The notes: generated by a model not told the origin, from the letters alone. Counted from the first letter of the stretch, positions 22,811-34,155 are shown. The stretch is DNA of 64,000 nucleotides from Adiantum capillus-veneris (GCA_014529385.2 CM043950.1:154184445-154248444); one strand, 5' to 3'. Program-made: numbers and translations.

Positions 22811-24364
22811 CCCCCAAAAGAACACCTGCCATGAGCCTCTTAGAGCTACCTTGGTTGAAATCCAAGAAGAGGAAGCTCACCACAAGGATCTCCTCTATGC
22901 CATGCTTGGGGAAAGGTAAGAGAACATGATTCTTTTATTCTCTTTGACCCTGGTTCTACTCACAATTTCATATCCACAGAGTTGGCCACCAAGCTAGGCA
23001 TCCAAGCCTATGAGATGGGAGATGTCCTACCCGCCGATGGTGCTTCCAAGGGACAAGAAGCTTCAGTCACTCCCTTAATTGGGAAATTGAGGCTCCATTT
23101 CCAAATCTATGTGGACAAAGAGGAATTCTTTATCTCTCCTCTCAAGCATGAGGATGTAATCCTAGGGGCACCATGGTTTGATCCCATGGCTGCCAATGTT
23201 AAATTCCCTGAAAGGAACATCTATTTTAGGTTCAGGGAAAAAGATATGTACATAGATGCCAAAGAGTTGGGTAACACCATACCCACTGTACATAGGAAAG
23301 CTTTCAATAAGTCAATAAAGAGCTCTATTTTCGTGTACATGCTTTTTGTTAAAGATTCTCAAAATGAACCTAATGCTTTAGCAAAAGAAAATATAAATAA
23401 TGACAAGGAACTAGAGTTATTCAATTTTCTCAACGGATTTCAAGATGTTTTTATTGACGAAATCCCTTGTGAACTACCTCCTAAACGAGGCAATGATGAC
23501 CATGCAATTGAACTTCTTCCAGGAAGTTCACCGCCTAATAAACCTCCTTATAGAGTTTCTCAAGCTCATCAGGAGGAGATTATGTGGCAAGTGCATGAGT
23601 TAGTTGAGAAGGGTATGGTTAGGCCTAGCTCATCTCCATTTTTCTCACCCGTGTTATTAGTGCAAAAGAAAGACGGCACATATCGTATGTGTGTCTACTA
23701 TAGGGCACTAAATAGGATCCCTATCAAAAATAGGTTTCCCGTTCCACGGGTAGAAGACCTATTTGATAAGCTACAAGGGTCTACCTACTTCTGTAGGATT
23801 GACCTAAAAAGTGGCTACCATCAAATAAGGATAGTTGATCAAGACATTGTGAAGACCGCATTTTGCACTACGTTTGGTCTTTACGAAAATATTGTCATGC
23901 CTTTTGGCTTGACCAATGCACCAGCCACATTCAACCGCTTAATGGAGAAGCTATTCAGGCCTCACCAAACCTTTACTCGAGTGTTCTTCGATGATATTAT
24001 CATCTACTCTAATTCACTAGATGAACACAAGCAACATCTCCATGTAATATTTCAAGTCTTACGAGAGAATAAACTTTATATTAACCGAAAGAAAAGTGAG
24101 TTTTTCTTACAAGAGATTCAATATTTAGGTCACATTATCTCTCAAGATGGCATCCAAATGGATCCATCAAAGCTAGAGGTAATAAAAGGAAGGCCTAATC
24201 CAAGGAATCTTCATGAACTAAGGAGCTTTATAGGTATGTGTGCATACTATAGACGCTTCATAGAAAAGTTCTCACAACGGATCTCTCAAAACCATTTGAG
24301 GTCCAATGTGACGCTTGTGGTGATTGCCTTGGAGCTGTTTTGCTCCAAGAAGGGCACGACATAG
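22811..24364 (+). pseudogene. Chromovirus protease-reverse transcriptase open frame (460 aa and upstream)
   Basis: The protease catalytic motif 'LFDPGSTHNFIST' is encoded just upstream of an uninterrupted frame at 22982-24364. That frame runs through the second protease block ('DVILGAPWFDP'), the linker, and RT with 'YRMCVYYRALNR' (Asp to Tyr in the usual CVDYR), 'CRIDLKSGYHQIRI', 'MPFGLTNAPATFNRLM' and 'VFFDDIIIYSNSLDEH'. Protease and RT are in one frame, showing that the frame break in the full-length element is a mutation. The 3' end is shifted by the roughly 120-bp deletion near 24280. Confidence 0.82.
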
Positions 24365-25045
24365 CCTATGAAAGTCGAAGGCTTGACCCTGCTGAGCAAG
24401 CTCTAGGCATATATGAAAAGGAACTCCTCGCAATTCTACATGCCTTAGACTCGTGGAAGCACTATTTAGTGGGAACTCCTTTCATTCTACGGGCGGATCA
24501 CCAAAGCCTTAAGTACTTCATGACGCAGACCAAGCTCTTTGACAAACAAATGAGGTGGGAAAATTTCCTTTTGCAATTTTGTTTCATATTGCTCACATTG
24601 TTGACAAGCATAATCAAGTAGCCGATGCACTCTCTAGACGGCCGAGAGTGAATGCGGTTTCCATAGAAACTCACAATGATCTATCTTCTATGATAGATGA
24701 CTACGCTATTGATCCGGATTTTAGAGATGTGATTTCAGCCCTTGCACTAGGGAAGAAAGAGGAACCATTTACTTTACAAGATGGTTATCTTCTCTATGGC
24801 AATAGACTATGCGTTACTAACTCACTACGTGAGAAAGTAACGTATGAATCTCATGCTCCTCCTTATGCGGGGCATAGAGGGATTCAGTCTACCCTAAAAG
24901 GGATTTAAACAGATTTCTATTGGCCTGTCATGAAAGAAAACATACAAGAGTATGTTTCTAAATGTGTGGTATGCCAAAAGACGAAGTTTGATAGAAGGAA
25001 GCAACCTGGATTGCTTCGACCTTTGCCAATCCCTAATTCACCATG
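24340..25045 (+). pseudogene. Chromovirus RNase H and integrase finger fragment (duplicate of 5269-5954)
   Basis: RNase H ('YESRRLDPAEQALGIYEKEL', 'RADHQSLKYFMTQ'), a frameshift near 24585, then 'HNQVADALSRRPRVNAVSI' and the integrase HHCC finger with 'SKCVVCQKTKFDRR'. Stops include TAA at about 24906. It ends at the same point as the copy at 5954, followed by the same solo LTR. Confidence 0.8.
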
Positions 25046-25064
25046 GTAGTAATTTGTGTGGTAG

Positions 25065-25288
25065 TGATTACGGTATATGTGGTAGTGATTTGTGTGAACA
25101 CACTTAGGACGGTTGGGACATTTTTTCCACTATGAGGCTTTTTCCCTCGTGCATTGTATATATGCCCATCACTCTAGGGCTAACTTATCTTTCCATTGTG
25201 CACTAAGCAATATGCTCTCTATTGTGTGCCTTGAGCTTCTTCATCTTCTCCAAGCTGTGTGTGTTTCCTTGCAACCTTATTTCCAACA
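25065..25288 (+). repeat. Copia solo LTR, second copy
   Basis: 224 bp nearly identical to 5970-6193 and diverged from the LTRs at 53791 and 57932. Same left and right neighbours as the first copy, so duplicated with its surroundings. Confidence 0.8.
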
Positions 25289-26480
25289 TAGAAGTTGAGA
25301 GATACAGAGAGAGTGAGAGAGAGAAGATTGCGGCTGCGACTACCTACAAATGGCAGTTAATCTATAGTTGTGACGGTTGCGTGCTTGTTCTCTCGGTTTG
25401 TGATTCATTACCTATCTGAAACCCTGGCAAAGAAGAAGAAAATGTCCTGCTTTATGAGGATTCAGGCATAATCTTGCTAAAGCTGGGAAGACATAGCGTA
25501 ACCACAATTTACTCGTTTGAAATTAACGTGGTGGTCACCTGAGGTGTTGCTATCAGCAAGATGGGCAAATTTTTGAGCCTCCTTCGTGGTCACACGAATA
25601 TAAAAGAGCTTGCTTAGTCCTACTATGCATATCCTTTCCCAACTAGGCCAAAATCGGCATAATTGCAAAAGGCTATAGGCAGTTCCTTTAATGCACAATA
25701 TTCTTATGTGGTTGTTACGAGTTTGGGCACCCTCGTGTTGTATGTGGTTAGCATTACTTGGATAGTTGCCATGTAATCGTTAATCATGGTGCTCTCTTTT
25801 TATTTTTTCTAACATTGAGATTGATGTTTTGAAGATTGGAATTATGGGAACTGAGGAGAACGCGCCAATTAATATCTCTCGGCTGAAAGATATTATTTGG
25901 CGCCTTCTCCTCTTAGAAGCCTTTTTTATTTGGCGGCGCCAATTAATATCTCTTGATCGAGAGATTTTATTGGGTGGCTTCTCCTCTGGGAAGCCTTTTT
26001 TTTGTGTTTCTTCTCCTCAGTTCCCATAATTCCAATCTACACAACGTCAATCTCATTGCTAGTAAAAAATAAAAAGACAGCACCGTAATTAACCGGTACA
26101 TGCCAGCTAACTCAATTGTACTGGTAATCACATACAACGGGAGGGTACCCAAATCCGTAGCAATAGCGCCAATTGGGTCTGTGCCTCGATCGCAAGCCGT
26201 GTTCATGGCGTTGCAGGTAGTGTAGAGTGTCTTAATACTCAGCTATGTAAGGCCTCTGATAGACGGCATTTCATTCAACTTGCGGAGCTGTGTGCACATA
26301 ATCCGGTAGTCACACCCTCGATACCTCCAGCTAGGGATGGTCGTCGAGCAATAACCCTCGTATGACCATGAAATGCTTCTGTAGTCATCTTTTTAATTAA
26401 AAAGTACCTGATTAGGCACAATTTACGGATAATCGTGCCTTGTGTGACCATGCCCTAATATGGTTGAGTTTTAAGTAAAG
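25289..26480. repeat. Duplicon copy C: non-coding DNA upstream of the intact eIF1
   Basis: Matches 6194-7399 with scattered substitutions. It contains the 202-bp foldback (25835-26036). No gene was recognised. Confidence 0.7.
25835..26036. mobile_element. 202-bp MITE-like foldback, copy C with perfect 26-bp TIRs
   Basis: Arms 25835-25860 and 26011-26036 are perfectly complementary over 26 bp (ATTGGAATTATGGGAACTGA...). The interior holds two hairpins whose stems share GCGCCAATTAATATCTCT / AGATATTATTTGGCGCC. No open reading frame of note. Confidence 0.7.
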
Positions 26481-26560
26481 ATTTGGAATCCAGATTCTAG
26501 ATGCTTCCCTCCAGCGTGTCAACAGTGAAGCTGATGGATGCTGCCGCGTCACGAGCCACG

Positions 26561-26758
26561 AATGGGCTTCATCCATTAGTTGCTCTCCACGTGGACGGAG
26601 AGGACGAAAACGTCAAAGGAGGTGGGGCGAGCCGGTGAGTAGGAGAGGGCGGTCCACACGCCTCTGCCCTTTATATCAACTGCAGCTGCTCTTCCCTTTA
26701 ATTCCATTGATCTACCCGTCGCGTTCTTCTGCCCATCCCATTCCCTCTCTGCATCTTC
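26561..26758 (+). promoter_or_regulatory. Promoter and 5' leader of eIF1
   Basis: A site II-type TGGGCT (26563-26568), common in plant translation-machinery promoters, a G-box CACGTG (26588-26593), an ACGTC-containing stretch (GACGAAAACGTCAA near 26603) and a TATA-like TTTATATCAA (about 26670) lie within 200 bp of the ATG. The leader after the TATA is pyrimidine-rich. Confidence 0.6.
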
Positions 26759-27244
26759 ATGTCTGAAGTCGAATTTCATCTTCCTTCTGCTTTCGGTAAG
26801 CAAATCGCGCATGTGTGTGTGAGAGAGAGAGAGAGAAGAGGGAGAGAGAGAGAGAGAGAGAGCTCTATTACGTCGGTGGTCTTTCTCTGCATGCGAATCT
26901 GACATTTCGGAACTTGTTTTCACTGAACAGATCCTTTTATAGAAGTAGATATCAACACCACCGTAACCCGTGGCTCTGTTGCGAAAGGGGCGGTGCACAT
27001 CCGCGTGCAGCAAAGGAATGGACGCAAGTGCTTGACCACGGTGCAGGGGATAAGTAAGAGCTTCAGCTATAACAAGATTTTGAAGGATTTGAAGAAAGAA
27101 TTCTGCTGCAACGGCAATGTCGTTAATGACCTGGAGCTTGGGCAAGTGATTCAGTTGCAAGGGGACCAGCGCAAAAACGTGGCTCAATTCCTTGTTCAGA
27201 CAGGGGTTGCCAAGAAGGAGCACATAAAAATACATGGTTTTTAG
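26759..27244 (+). CDS. eIF1: Translation initiation factor eIF1 (SUI1 family), two exons
   Basis: Exon 1 26759-26795 (M-S-E-V-E-F-H-L-P-S-A-F plus one base, donor GTAAGC), intron 26796-26930 (135 nt, with a TG/GA tract, acceptor GAACAG), exon 2 26931-27244 (stop TAG). The spliced product is 116 aa, close to the roughly 113 aa of plant eIF1. The N-terminus is a short variable tail; the SUI1 domain spans about residues 33-110 with 'QQRNGRKCLTTVQGISKSF', 'NKILKDLKKEFCCNG', 'LELGQVIQLQGDQRKNV' and the terminal 'KIHGF'. eIF1 binds the 40S subunit near the P site and enforces AUG selection during scanning. Splice sites and frame are clean, so this is the functional copy; a damaged paralogue is split between 7668 and 19805. 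Some other SUI1-domain protein is unlikely given the length and terminal motif. Confidence 0.93.
26813..26862. repeat. TG/GA microsatellite in the eIF1 intron
   Basis: A short TG run then about 45 bp of mostly GA with an interruption (GAAGAGGGA). Orthologous to the expanded array in copy 1 that was hit by the chromovirus. Confidence 0.9.
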
Positions 27245-28320
27245 TTATTTGTCTCTGGGGATTGGTCTTTGAGCTCTATATGCGCCTGCACAGTCAGATT
27301 TTACGCATTGAAGAGGCTTGGCTAGAATAGTAGCTTTGCATTACAACTGAAGAATCGTATGGTCTTCATGAATACCTTGTATTGCTGGTTAAATCAATAT
27401 AGACTTCGTGTGATTTTTTTTAATTTGCTGCGTCAGAAGCTTAGTTTTTCTTTCTGGTTATGGAGATCTATGCATGGTTGATGGATCTGATGTCTCAGGC
27501 GGATTTGATACCGTGAACTTTTTTTGTGAAAGATTTTTCTTTGTATCATTATTACTCTGAAATCTTCAGAGTAATTATTGTACCAACCTTCTCTACACTT
27601 GAGCAGGAAATTTCTGCTCTTAACACGGTGAATTGAGCAGGAAGTTTTTGCTCTTATCATGGTTAAAAAGGATAGTTTTTGTATGGTTTTGAATCAAATT
27701 TTGAGTGTGCAAATTGGTGAGAGCTTTGAAGCTTCCTTTTGTCCCAAGGGGGTGGAGTGGGTGTACAGTACGTATACCCATTGCTGGATTGTCGAGAGTT
27801 TTCGATGTGTTATGCTCTTGGTGGCTACGCTGTGATTGTGTGTGGATGAATCCTGGTTAAAAGGGAGAAGAGAGGGCGATTTCTTCGGCGAGAGCTTGCA
27901 CTTGTGCGGGAAATGCCTTCTACGGTAGCTTCCTACCTTTGAGAGAGAAACCTTTACCTCTGAAGCCTCTTTCCTGTGCGTACCCTTTCATACTAATACC
28001 CTCTCACTTTAATTTGAACTTATGTGAGTTGTACTACACTTTGTCCTACCCATGCATAAGCCTAGCTGTTGGCTTTCAAAATAGCTCCTTTAAGCCTAGC
28101 TGTTGGCTTTCAAAATAGCTCCTTTGTACTCTTTTAAATATAGTTCAATTTCTTTTCATTTTATATGTCACTTCTATGTATTTATGAATGTTAAGTTATA
28201 TGCATTTATGCTATGTTAATTTATGAATGTTACTATGTTTAATCCTCCAACAACAATGTTGGGTCTTTGGCCAATATGTGCCTCTAATTTTGCAAATAGG
28301 TCAATGAAGAGGGTATCTAA
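27245..28320. other. eIF1 3' UTR and intergenic DNA
   Basis: The first few hundred bases after the stop are T-rich with weak polyadenylation-like motifs (AATCAATA near 27395) and probably hold the 3' UTR. Beyond that no coding or repeat homology was recognised except a 34-bp tandem duplication at 28057-28124. Confidence 0.4.
28057..28124. repeat. 34-bp direct tandem duplication
   Basis: TAAGCCTAGCTGTTGGCTTT... occurs twice back to back (28057-28090 and 28091-28124) without visible differences, so it is recent. Confidence 0.9.
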
Positions 28321-28447
28321 GGTAAAAGGAAAGTGCCGCATGGTGGGTAGAGGCACTTGGTGGGTGACATGACCAGTGGGCGTGTGTCAGGCCGAGAGGG
28401 GGGGGGAGGGTATTTTTTTGTTGTAGGTATCTCTTGGTAGAGGGCGC

Positions 28448-28496
28448 ACAGGTGCATGCGTGCGTGTGCGTGTGCGCACGTGTGTGCGTGCGCCAT
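28448..28496. repeat. Alternating purine-pyrimidine tract (Z-DNA-like)
   Basis: GCGCACAGGTGCATGCGTGC... through GTGTGCGTGCGCC is nearly all alternating GC/GT/AC steps for about 48 bp, the pattern that favours left-handed DNA. Confidence 0.7.
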
Positions 28497-28549
28497 AGAT
28501 GCGGACAGGCGTAGCTACTAGAGATCACCTACTGCAGCCCATTTAAAGC

Positions 28550-29040
28550 CCTTCAGCGTCCTCACACACACGGACACAAGCCTGCGAGTCGACCGAAGCA
28601 GAAGCCGATGGAAGTGAAGACGGTGAAGGAGCAGGGCAGGCTGTAGCGATGGAGGCGAGCAATAAATGCAGCGGAAGGTCGAAAGGGGGTTTAACAAGAA
28701 GGTAGAGATTTCACAGTCGAGATGGATACTCTGGCCAAGAGAGAGGGAGAGAGGAGTAAGAGGACGATTGTCCCCATGAGCACGAACCTCCTCCTCGAGC
28801 GGGGCTTCAGCTGGCGTAGCTCGACTCTCGAGTTGCAGAGGCCTGGCGACTCAAGGGATGCATAGCCGGGTGAAGTGGAAGGGGCAAGCAGCGCGGGGTC
28901 GTGAGCTTATAGGCTGCACGGTCAACGAGGAGAGAATGGAAAAGGTGGGGGGGGGGGGGGGGGGGGAGGAGCGACATGCATCCTTCGAGCTCCATGGCGA
29001 CCGTCGCAGAGGAGGTGCAGGGGGGACGAGGGGTCTCTAA
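28550..29040. other. GC-rich stretch without an assignable gene
   Basis: Clearly more GC- and CpG-rich than its surroundings, with a TATA-like ATTTAAAG near 28545 and possible short starts at about 28608 and 28650 that soon meet stops. It contains a 20-G run at 28947-28966. It could be a promoter or decayed first exon; no family was recognised. Confidence 0.3.
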
Positions 29041-29247
29041 TGTGGAAAGCGACTTTTGCTTTCCAGTTCATGATTCCAAAGGAATCATGCATGAAAATTA
29101 ATTAATGAGATACACTTTAGACCCAATATGTAGACACAGTGTTTGTCATCGATCACTAACTTATGTCTCATGACCTTTAATTGTATAAATATACAATTTA
29201 TGAGCCACACACAAACTAATGCGTTATCGTGGCTTACTGTGAAGAAG

Positions 29248-29344
<97 letters not shown>

Positions 29345-29383
29345 GCTTACATGTATCCAACTCCACTTTTTCGCTCCCCTGCA
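29041..29383 (+). repeat. Putative copia 5' LTR with embedded (TC)n(TG)n
   Basis: A 343-bp stretch from TGTGGAAAGC to CCCCTGCA, immediately followed (29386) by TTGGTATCAAAGCC, a one-mismatch initiator tRNA-Met PBS. It contains a TATA-like TATAAATATAC (about 29186) and about 90 bp of CT/GT microsatellite (29251-29341). No matching 3' LTR was found in the window, so the call rests on the PBS and the TG...CA ends. The nearest plus-strand copia gag downstream is at about 33960. Confidence 0.45.
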
Positions 29384-30224
29384 CGTTGGTATCAAAGCCA
29401 GTTCGTTGTTAGTTCCTTGTCATGAGTGCTTCGTGCACTATTTGGAGCTGATTTGCAACCATTCGTGACTCCTTATGAAGGAAAATAATGAGCCAGAGTG
29501 TTATCCTTTGATTGCACACACATTGGAGTGCATTGAGGTGTGCTTACAACAAGAAATTTGCATCCATGTATGAGATCGTGGAGCTGAATTTTTTAGCTTG
29601 TGTTTAGCTCATTTAAGAGATAATTTTGATGAGAGTTAGGACTATCTTGTTGTGGGTATTTAGCCCACAACGTGAGATTAGCAAAAACAGGCTTTCATGG
29701 GTGCATTTTATGACTCAAAAGACAAAAAAAAATTGCCATAATTTTCGTACAAACTCAAATCTACACAATCTAAGAGTCTTTTGGGGAATTTGGGCACGTT
29801 CTGGATGCAATTGTGGTGTCTATTTAACCTAATTTCGAACATAAGTTTTTGCATCGTGTACGGTATCAACATGATCAATTGGATCGTGCTAGTTATGGTG
29901 GATGAAAGAGAAACATAGCGTCAATGTGTGAGTGTGTGTGTAAGCAAGGTTGTCACTCGAATGAATTAGGTTCCAAGATAGAATTAGCTTGGACTCATAA
30001 ACGCAATCTTGAGTATCGACTTAGCTTAGCACAAACGCACTATAGACAAGCATGTAGTGTAAAATAGAGTTGTGTTTATTCATTCATGAAATGAGCTTTA
30101 AGTAGCTCTACAGCTTTGCTCCGCAGCATGTGGGATAAATCCACTCTCTTCTCCTTGACTCACACTTTAGGACAAAGCTCACACTTTACAATCCTCCCCT
30201 TGAGGTTTGGACTATGACAGGATA

Positions 30225-30384
30225 CTGAACATGCATGATCCACACAGGATGATAAGTTGCTATCCACACAGGCTAACAAAATCCACAAATGATGGTGATA
30301 TCCACACGTGATATCCACACAGGATGATAAAATCCACAAAGGATGGTGATATCCACACAGGATGATAAAATCCACACAGGAAAA
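30225..30384. repeat. Minisatellite in the 3' region of TR-GAG2
   Basis: Repeats of GATATCCACACAGGATGATA and AAATCCACAAAGGATGGT-type units of roughly 18-36 bp fill most of the space between the gag stop and the polypurine tract. Confidence 0.75.
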
Positions 30385-30416
30385 AGTCATCCCCTACAAG
30401 TAGAGAGGTTGCATCT

Positions 30417-31349
30417 TCAAAATGGGTCTTCATAAAAGACAATGTTGCTCTCATCTTCATCCTTTTTGTCTTCTACTATGTGAGCTGATCCTATGTCAAG
30501 TCTCTTGCCTTCGTTGCTTCTGCTGTTCCTTCTACTGCTGCTGCTGCTTTCTCCACTGCTACTGCCTCCATTTGAGTAGCACCGAGAAGGAGGGTGTCCC
30601 TTCCTACCACATTTGTTGCAAGGTTTGTTTGTGTAGAATTCTTTCGCTACGTGTCCCATTCTTTCACATTCATAACACTTTCTTCTGTTTGTCGATGTTG
30701 ATGGTGAATGCCTTCCCCTTGAGGATGTTGCAATAAAAACTCCTCCTGATGAAGTTAGTGAACCTCTTTGATTTCTTTCTTCTGCTTGGACCGAGTTGAT
30801 GACATCTTGGAATGGTGGTGCTAGTTCTTTTTCTTCAAGAATTGTGACTAAGTGGTCATAAGAAGGTGGAAGTGCACTTAATAGTATGACCACTTTGTCA
30901 TCTTCTGGTACTTCAACCTGGATGTAAGTGAGCTGCGTGACAATGCTCTTAAGCCTATTCACTAGGCTAGCAATGTCCTCCCCTTCAATCATAGTAATTT
31001 TGTAAGGCTGTCTTTTAAGACTAACTTTGCTTCTTTTGGCCCTGGCTCCAAAATTACTTTCTAGGACATGCCAGGCATCATGTGCATGCTTACATTCATC
31101 TATGAAATGCACGTAGTTGTCATGCAAGGAGGTGATGATGATTCCCAATGCTTGTTCGTCTTTGGCCAAATTCTATGCACTTGCTATGAGTGTAGATGTC
31201 CTAGTGTGCACTCCATCGGGTTCGGCTTGTTGCTCTAAGGCTGTGCTGATGATAGACCACAAACATTTTTTCATAAGGTAACCTCTTAATTTCGTTTGTC
31301 AGTTGTGAAACCCTTCCCCGTTGAATTTTTCTATTCCCTTGTCCCCCAT
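30417..31349 (-). pseudogene. Copia-type gag of TR-GAG2
   Basis: From ATG near 31349 ('MGDKGIEKFNGEGFHN') the frame is broken by TGA at about 31303 (where the TR-GAG1 gag has Trp) and TAG at about 31174 (Gln position), then open from 31169 to 30417. The capsid region ('VSLKRQPYKITMIEGEDIAS', 'LSALPPSYDHLVTILEEKEL') and a Ser-rich tail are visible. Of the two zinc knuckles the first is damaged ('CYECERMGHVAKEF', last Cys to Phe); the second is intact ('CNKCGRKGHPPSRC'). Confidence 0.82.
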
Positions 31350-31399
31350 TTGTGCTAATAGAGGGGTCTTAGCTTAGGAGACTCTCCTAGCCAGTGTCT

Positions 31400-32727
31400 G
31401 CCTCTTTACACGGTGCACAAATAAAGAAAGACGATATTTATTTGCAAGTTATTGTGCTTGGCTGCAAGATTTTGAAAATGTTTAATGAGAAAGAGAGTAA
31501 GTTCTATTTCTTTGTGAAGCTCCTCTTCACGTCGGTGAAGCCCCTTTTCACAAAGAAATAATGCTTTTTTTGCTTTGCTTTGATATTTAGCCAAGCCGAC
31601 AAAGAGTGATCCCTTTTTGAATGCTTGGTGCGGAAACTTTCGGATGCTTGTTTGATGGCCACCTTTGAAGTCCAGTGTAGAGGCTTTGAAAATCTTTGAG
31701 GTTTGAGGGGGTTAAAGTGACTTGAGAGGGTGTCGAGCATAAATGAGTTGAGTTTTTGGGTTTGTGTTTGGGAGAGCTGGCCACACAGTGGGAACAAGGC
31801 CTTGAGCTTGGGGGCTTTGGGCCTCTTGGAATTGCTACTCCGTGGGAGCAGGCTCTTAAAAGGCTCTCGGAGGCTTGAGGCAGCAAGCTCGTGGGAATGC
31901 AGGCCTGTTAAGGGGCCGAGGTGAGAGGAAGAATACTGCGGGATGGCCCGCTAGTGGAGCCGAAAAAGATCACGCTTTGAGGGCTACCGATTAGGACACG
32001 GTTGTGGGACTCCTCCCCAGTAGACCTGCTAGCTCCACAAAAATGTTTCCTAATGAGAATTCAGGTCCGCCTGCCTTGCCCAATTTAGCTTTGCCAATTT
32101 GAACCTCGGATCCCAATGCCAACAATGGAATGCCTAAGTTGGGCTAGCCAACAAGACCATGAGCCTTGCTTGTGGGGAAGCTCCAAAAAATGGAATGTTA
32201 AATGAGCTTAGCAGGTTTTCATACACACACACACACCTATCTTTAGGAAAAGAGTTGGGCATAGAGATGAAGGGGCTCCCGAGCTCGGATTTTATTGTTT
32301 AGGGGCTCTATGGAGAGCTTGCGAGGAGAGCTTCAAGATAATGGAAATGATGCAAGTTGATAATGAAAGTGCGGGGATTAATTGCAAATGCAAAAAGTAG
32401 AAAAATCGACACTATATGCACATAAATTTGAAGAGAGACGATTGCTAAATGATGTGACCAATCAATCAAGACACTAATTGATCATCGGGGTGATCAATTG
32501 GTTACTTGTGTAAGTGGAAGCACAAACATATTGAGAAAATATGCAATATTTCTAAAGATTAATGTACCTACTCTCTCCTAATCAAGCCTACCTAGCCATG
32601 GAGGGTAGTGGCCTCTTGGGTGTGCCAAGGACATGCCCACACATAGCTAGATTAGTGCTTAATTAGTTAGAGATGCTAATAATTAACACACACTAATGCA
32701 TAATGACAATCCTAGCTAGCACACCAT
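31400..32727. other. TR-GAG2 untranslated leader
   Basis: About 1.3 kb between the gag start and the PBS with no coding frame supported in the element's sense. Part of the non-coding body of TR-GAG2. Confidence 0.6.
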
Positions 32728-33063
32728 GGCTCTGATACCAAATGTTAGGAATTGGATCGTGCTAGCTATGGTGGATGAAAGAGAAACATAGCATCAATGT
32801 GTGAGTGTGTGTGTAAGCAAGGTTGTCACTCAAGTGAATTAGGTTCCCAGATAGAATTAGCTTGGACTCATAAACACAATCTTGAGTATTGACTTAGCTT
32901 AGCACAAGCTCACCATAGACAAGCATGTAGTGAAAAATAGAGTTGTGTTTATTCATTCATGAAATGAGCTTTAAGTAGCTCTACAACCTTGCTCCACAGC
33001 ATGTGGGATAAATCCACTCTCTTCTCCTTGACTCACACTTTAGGACAAAGCTCACACTTTACA

Positions 33064-33959
33064 CATCCTCACACATACATAGATTTTGTGCACACAGATC
33101 GAGGCACAACACGTGTTTTGAGCACATTCGCTCAATGTATGCTTATGAGGGTTATGCATGCTCTATGTGAGACGGGTGTGGTCATTGACCATGACACATC
33201 TTACATATACGCATGCTACTTGTCCACTGCAGGTAGTTAGGTAAGTTGGGTAAGTAGGGTGTAGGTTTTGGAGAGCATTTTCTTTGATCTACATGTGATA
33301 TGCCATATGCGTTCAACATCTATCTTTGACACTGTGTTTAGCACTATCATTGAGAGGAGGTAGCAGGTGTTGACCAACTTTTGATCTACTCTCAGATTGC
33401 ATTTTCGGTGGGAGATGTAGTCATTATTTGCACTCAGATTTGCACTTTTTTTAGCACATATCCTACTTATTGTAGAGATTATCACATGTACGTTTGTTGG
33501 GGAAACTGCCTTTGTACACATTTGTGGGGCCATCTTGGCTAGTACAACACTCCGAGCCATTTATGAGATTTGGTCCAGAAGATAGTCATTTTTAAGACTT
33601 TACTATAGCTATGTCATTGCTTATCCTTTTGTGAGGGTTGTGCATGAGGTTTTCGACGCCGAACATTGGGGGCGGTTACCTAGTGCAAGGTCGATTAGGT
33701 TGCTGGAGATCCCCATATTGCATCCTTGTCATAGGTATTTTGTTAGTTTGGCAGTGTGCACAAAGAGTTTGCTACTCTCCAGTTTATGTCTATGGCTTAG
33801 AGAGCATTTTGATGTGGTTTTGGTCTATACAGATTACACCTTGAAAATAATTTTGTTTGAGATTTTCTCCCAAACTCAAACAATACTTTGTCGAAATTTT
33901 CAAAACTTTATGCTAGAAAACTTGCTCTTATGGCGTATTCTAAGGACAAGGATTTTTGT
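33064..33959. other. Unassigned stretch between TR-GAG2 and copia gag
   Basis: No protein family recognised. It may be the leader of the copia element whose gag begins near 33960, with TR-GAG2 inserted in that leader. Confidence 0.3.
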
Positions 33960-34155
33960 GAAATCAAGAAGTTGATGGGTCAAATTTTGCGCTTTGGAAA
34001 GAGAAGATTCGTGATATCTTAGTACAAAAGAAGTAGAAACTTCCTATTTCATATGCTACGAGGACTGAGGAGATGAACACGACTCAGTTTGAATGGGAGG
34101 AGTTAGATGCCCTTTGCACATCTACGATTACATTGCATCTTGGTCAGTCCGTCTA
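33960..34155 (+). pseudogene. Copia gag N-terminal part, split by TR-GAG3
   Basis: Encodes the start of a copia gag ('DGSNFALWKEKIRDILVQK', 'EEMNTTQFEWEELDAL') with one TAG. It is cut at about 34155 and continues at about 36921. Confidence 0.7.

Larger units (their letters stand above)
21917..25045 (+). mobile_element. Second chromovirus internal region, internally deleted
   Basis: PBS TTGGTATCAGAGC at 21917, leader, gag start near 22316, then protease, RT, RNase H and the integrase finger to 25045. Compared with the full-length element it lacks about 1 kb of gag (capsid and knuckle, junction near 22810) and about 120 bp between RT and RNase H (near 24280). Beyond 25045 it is replaced by the copia solo LTR, exactly as at 5954. 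Confidence 0.85.
29872..33063 (-). mobile_element. TR-GAG2: gag-only LTR retrotransposon
   Basis: About 3.19 kb, minus orientation. LTRs 29872-30190 and 32743-33063 (about 320 bp, alike with a handful of differences). The PBS complement GGCTCTGATACCAAA (32728-32742) abuts the right LTR, and a polypurine complement (ATCCTCCCCTTGAGG at 30191) abuts the left. The only coding is a decayed gag (30417-31349). No clear TSD. Older than TR-GAG1 and a different subfamily. Confidence 0.85.

Noticed and set aside
30225-30384. Short repeated units considered as a CRISPR-like array
   Set aside because: Units vary in length, spacers are not unique, and the setting is a plant retrotransposon. It is a minisatellite.
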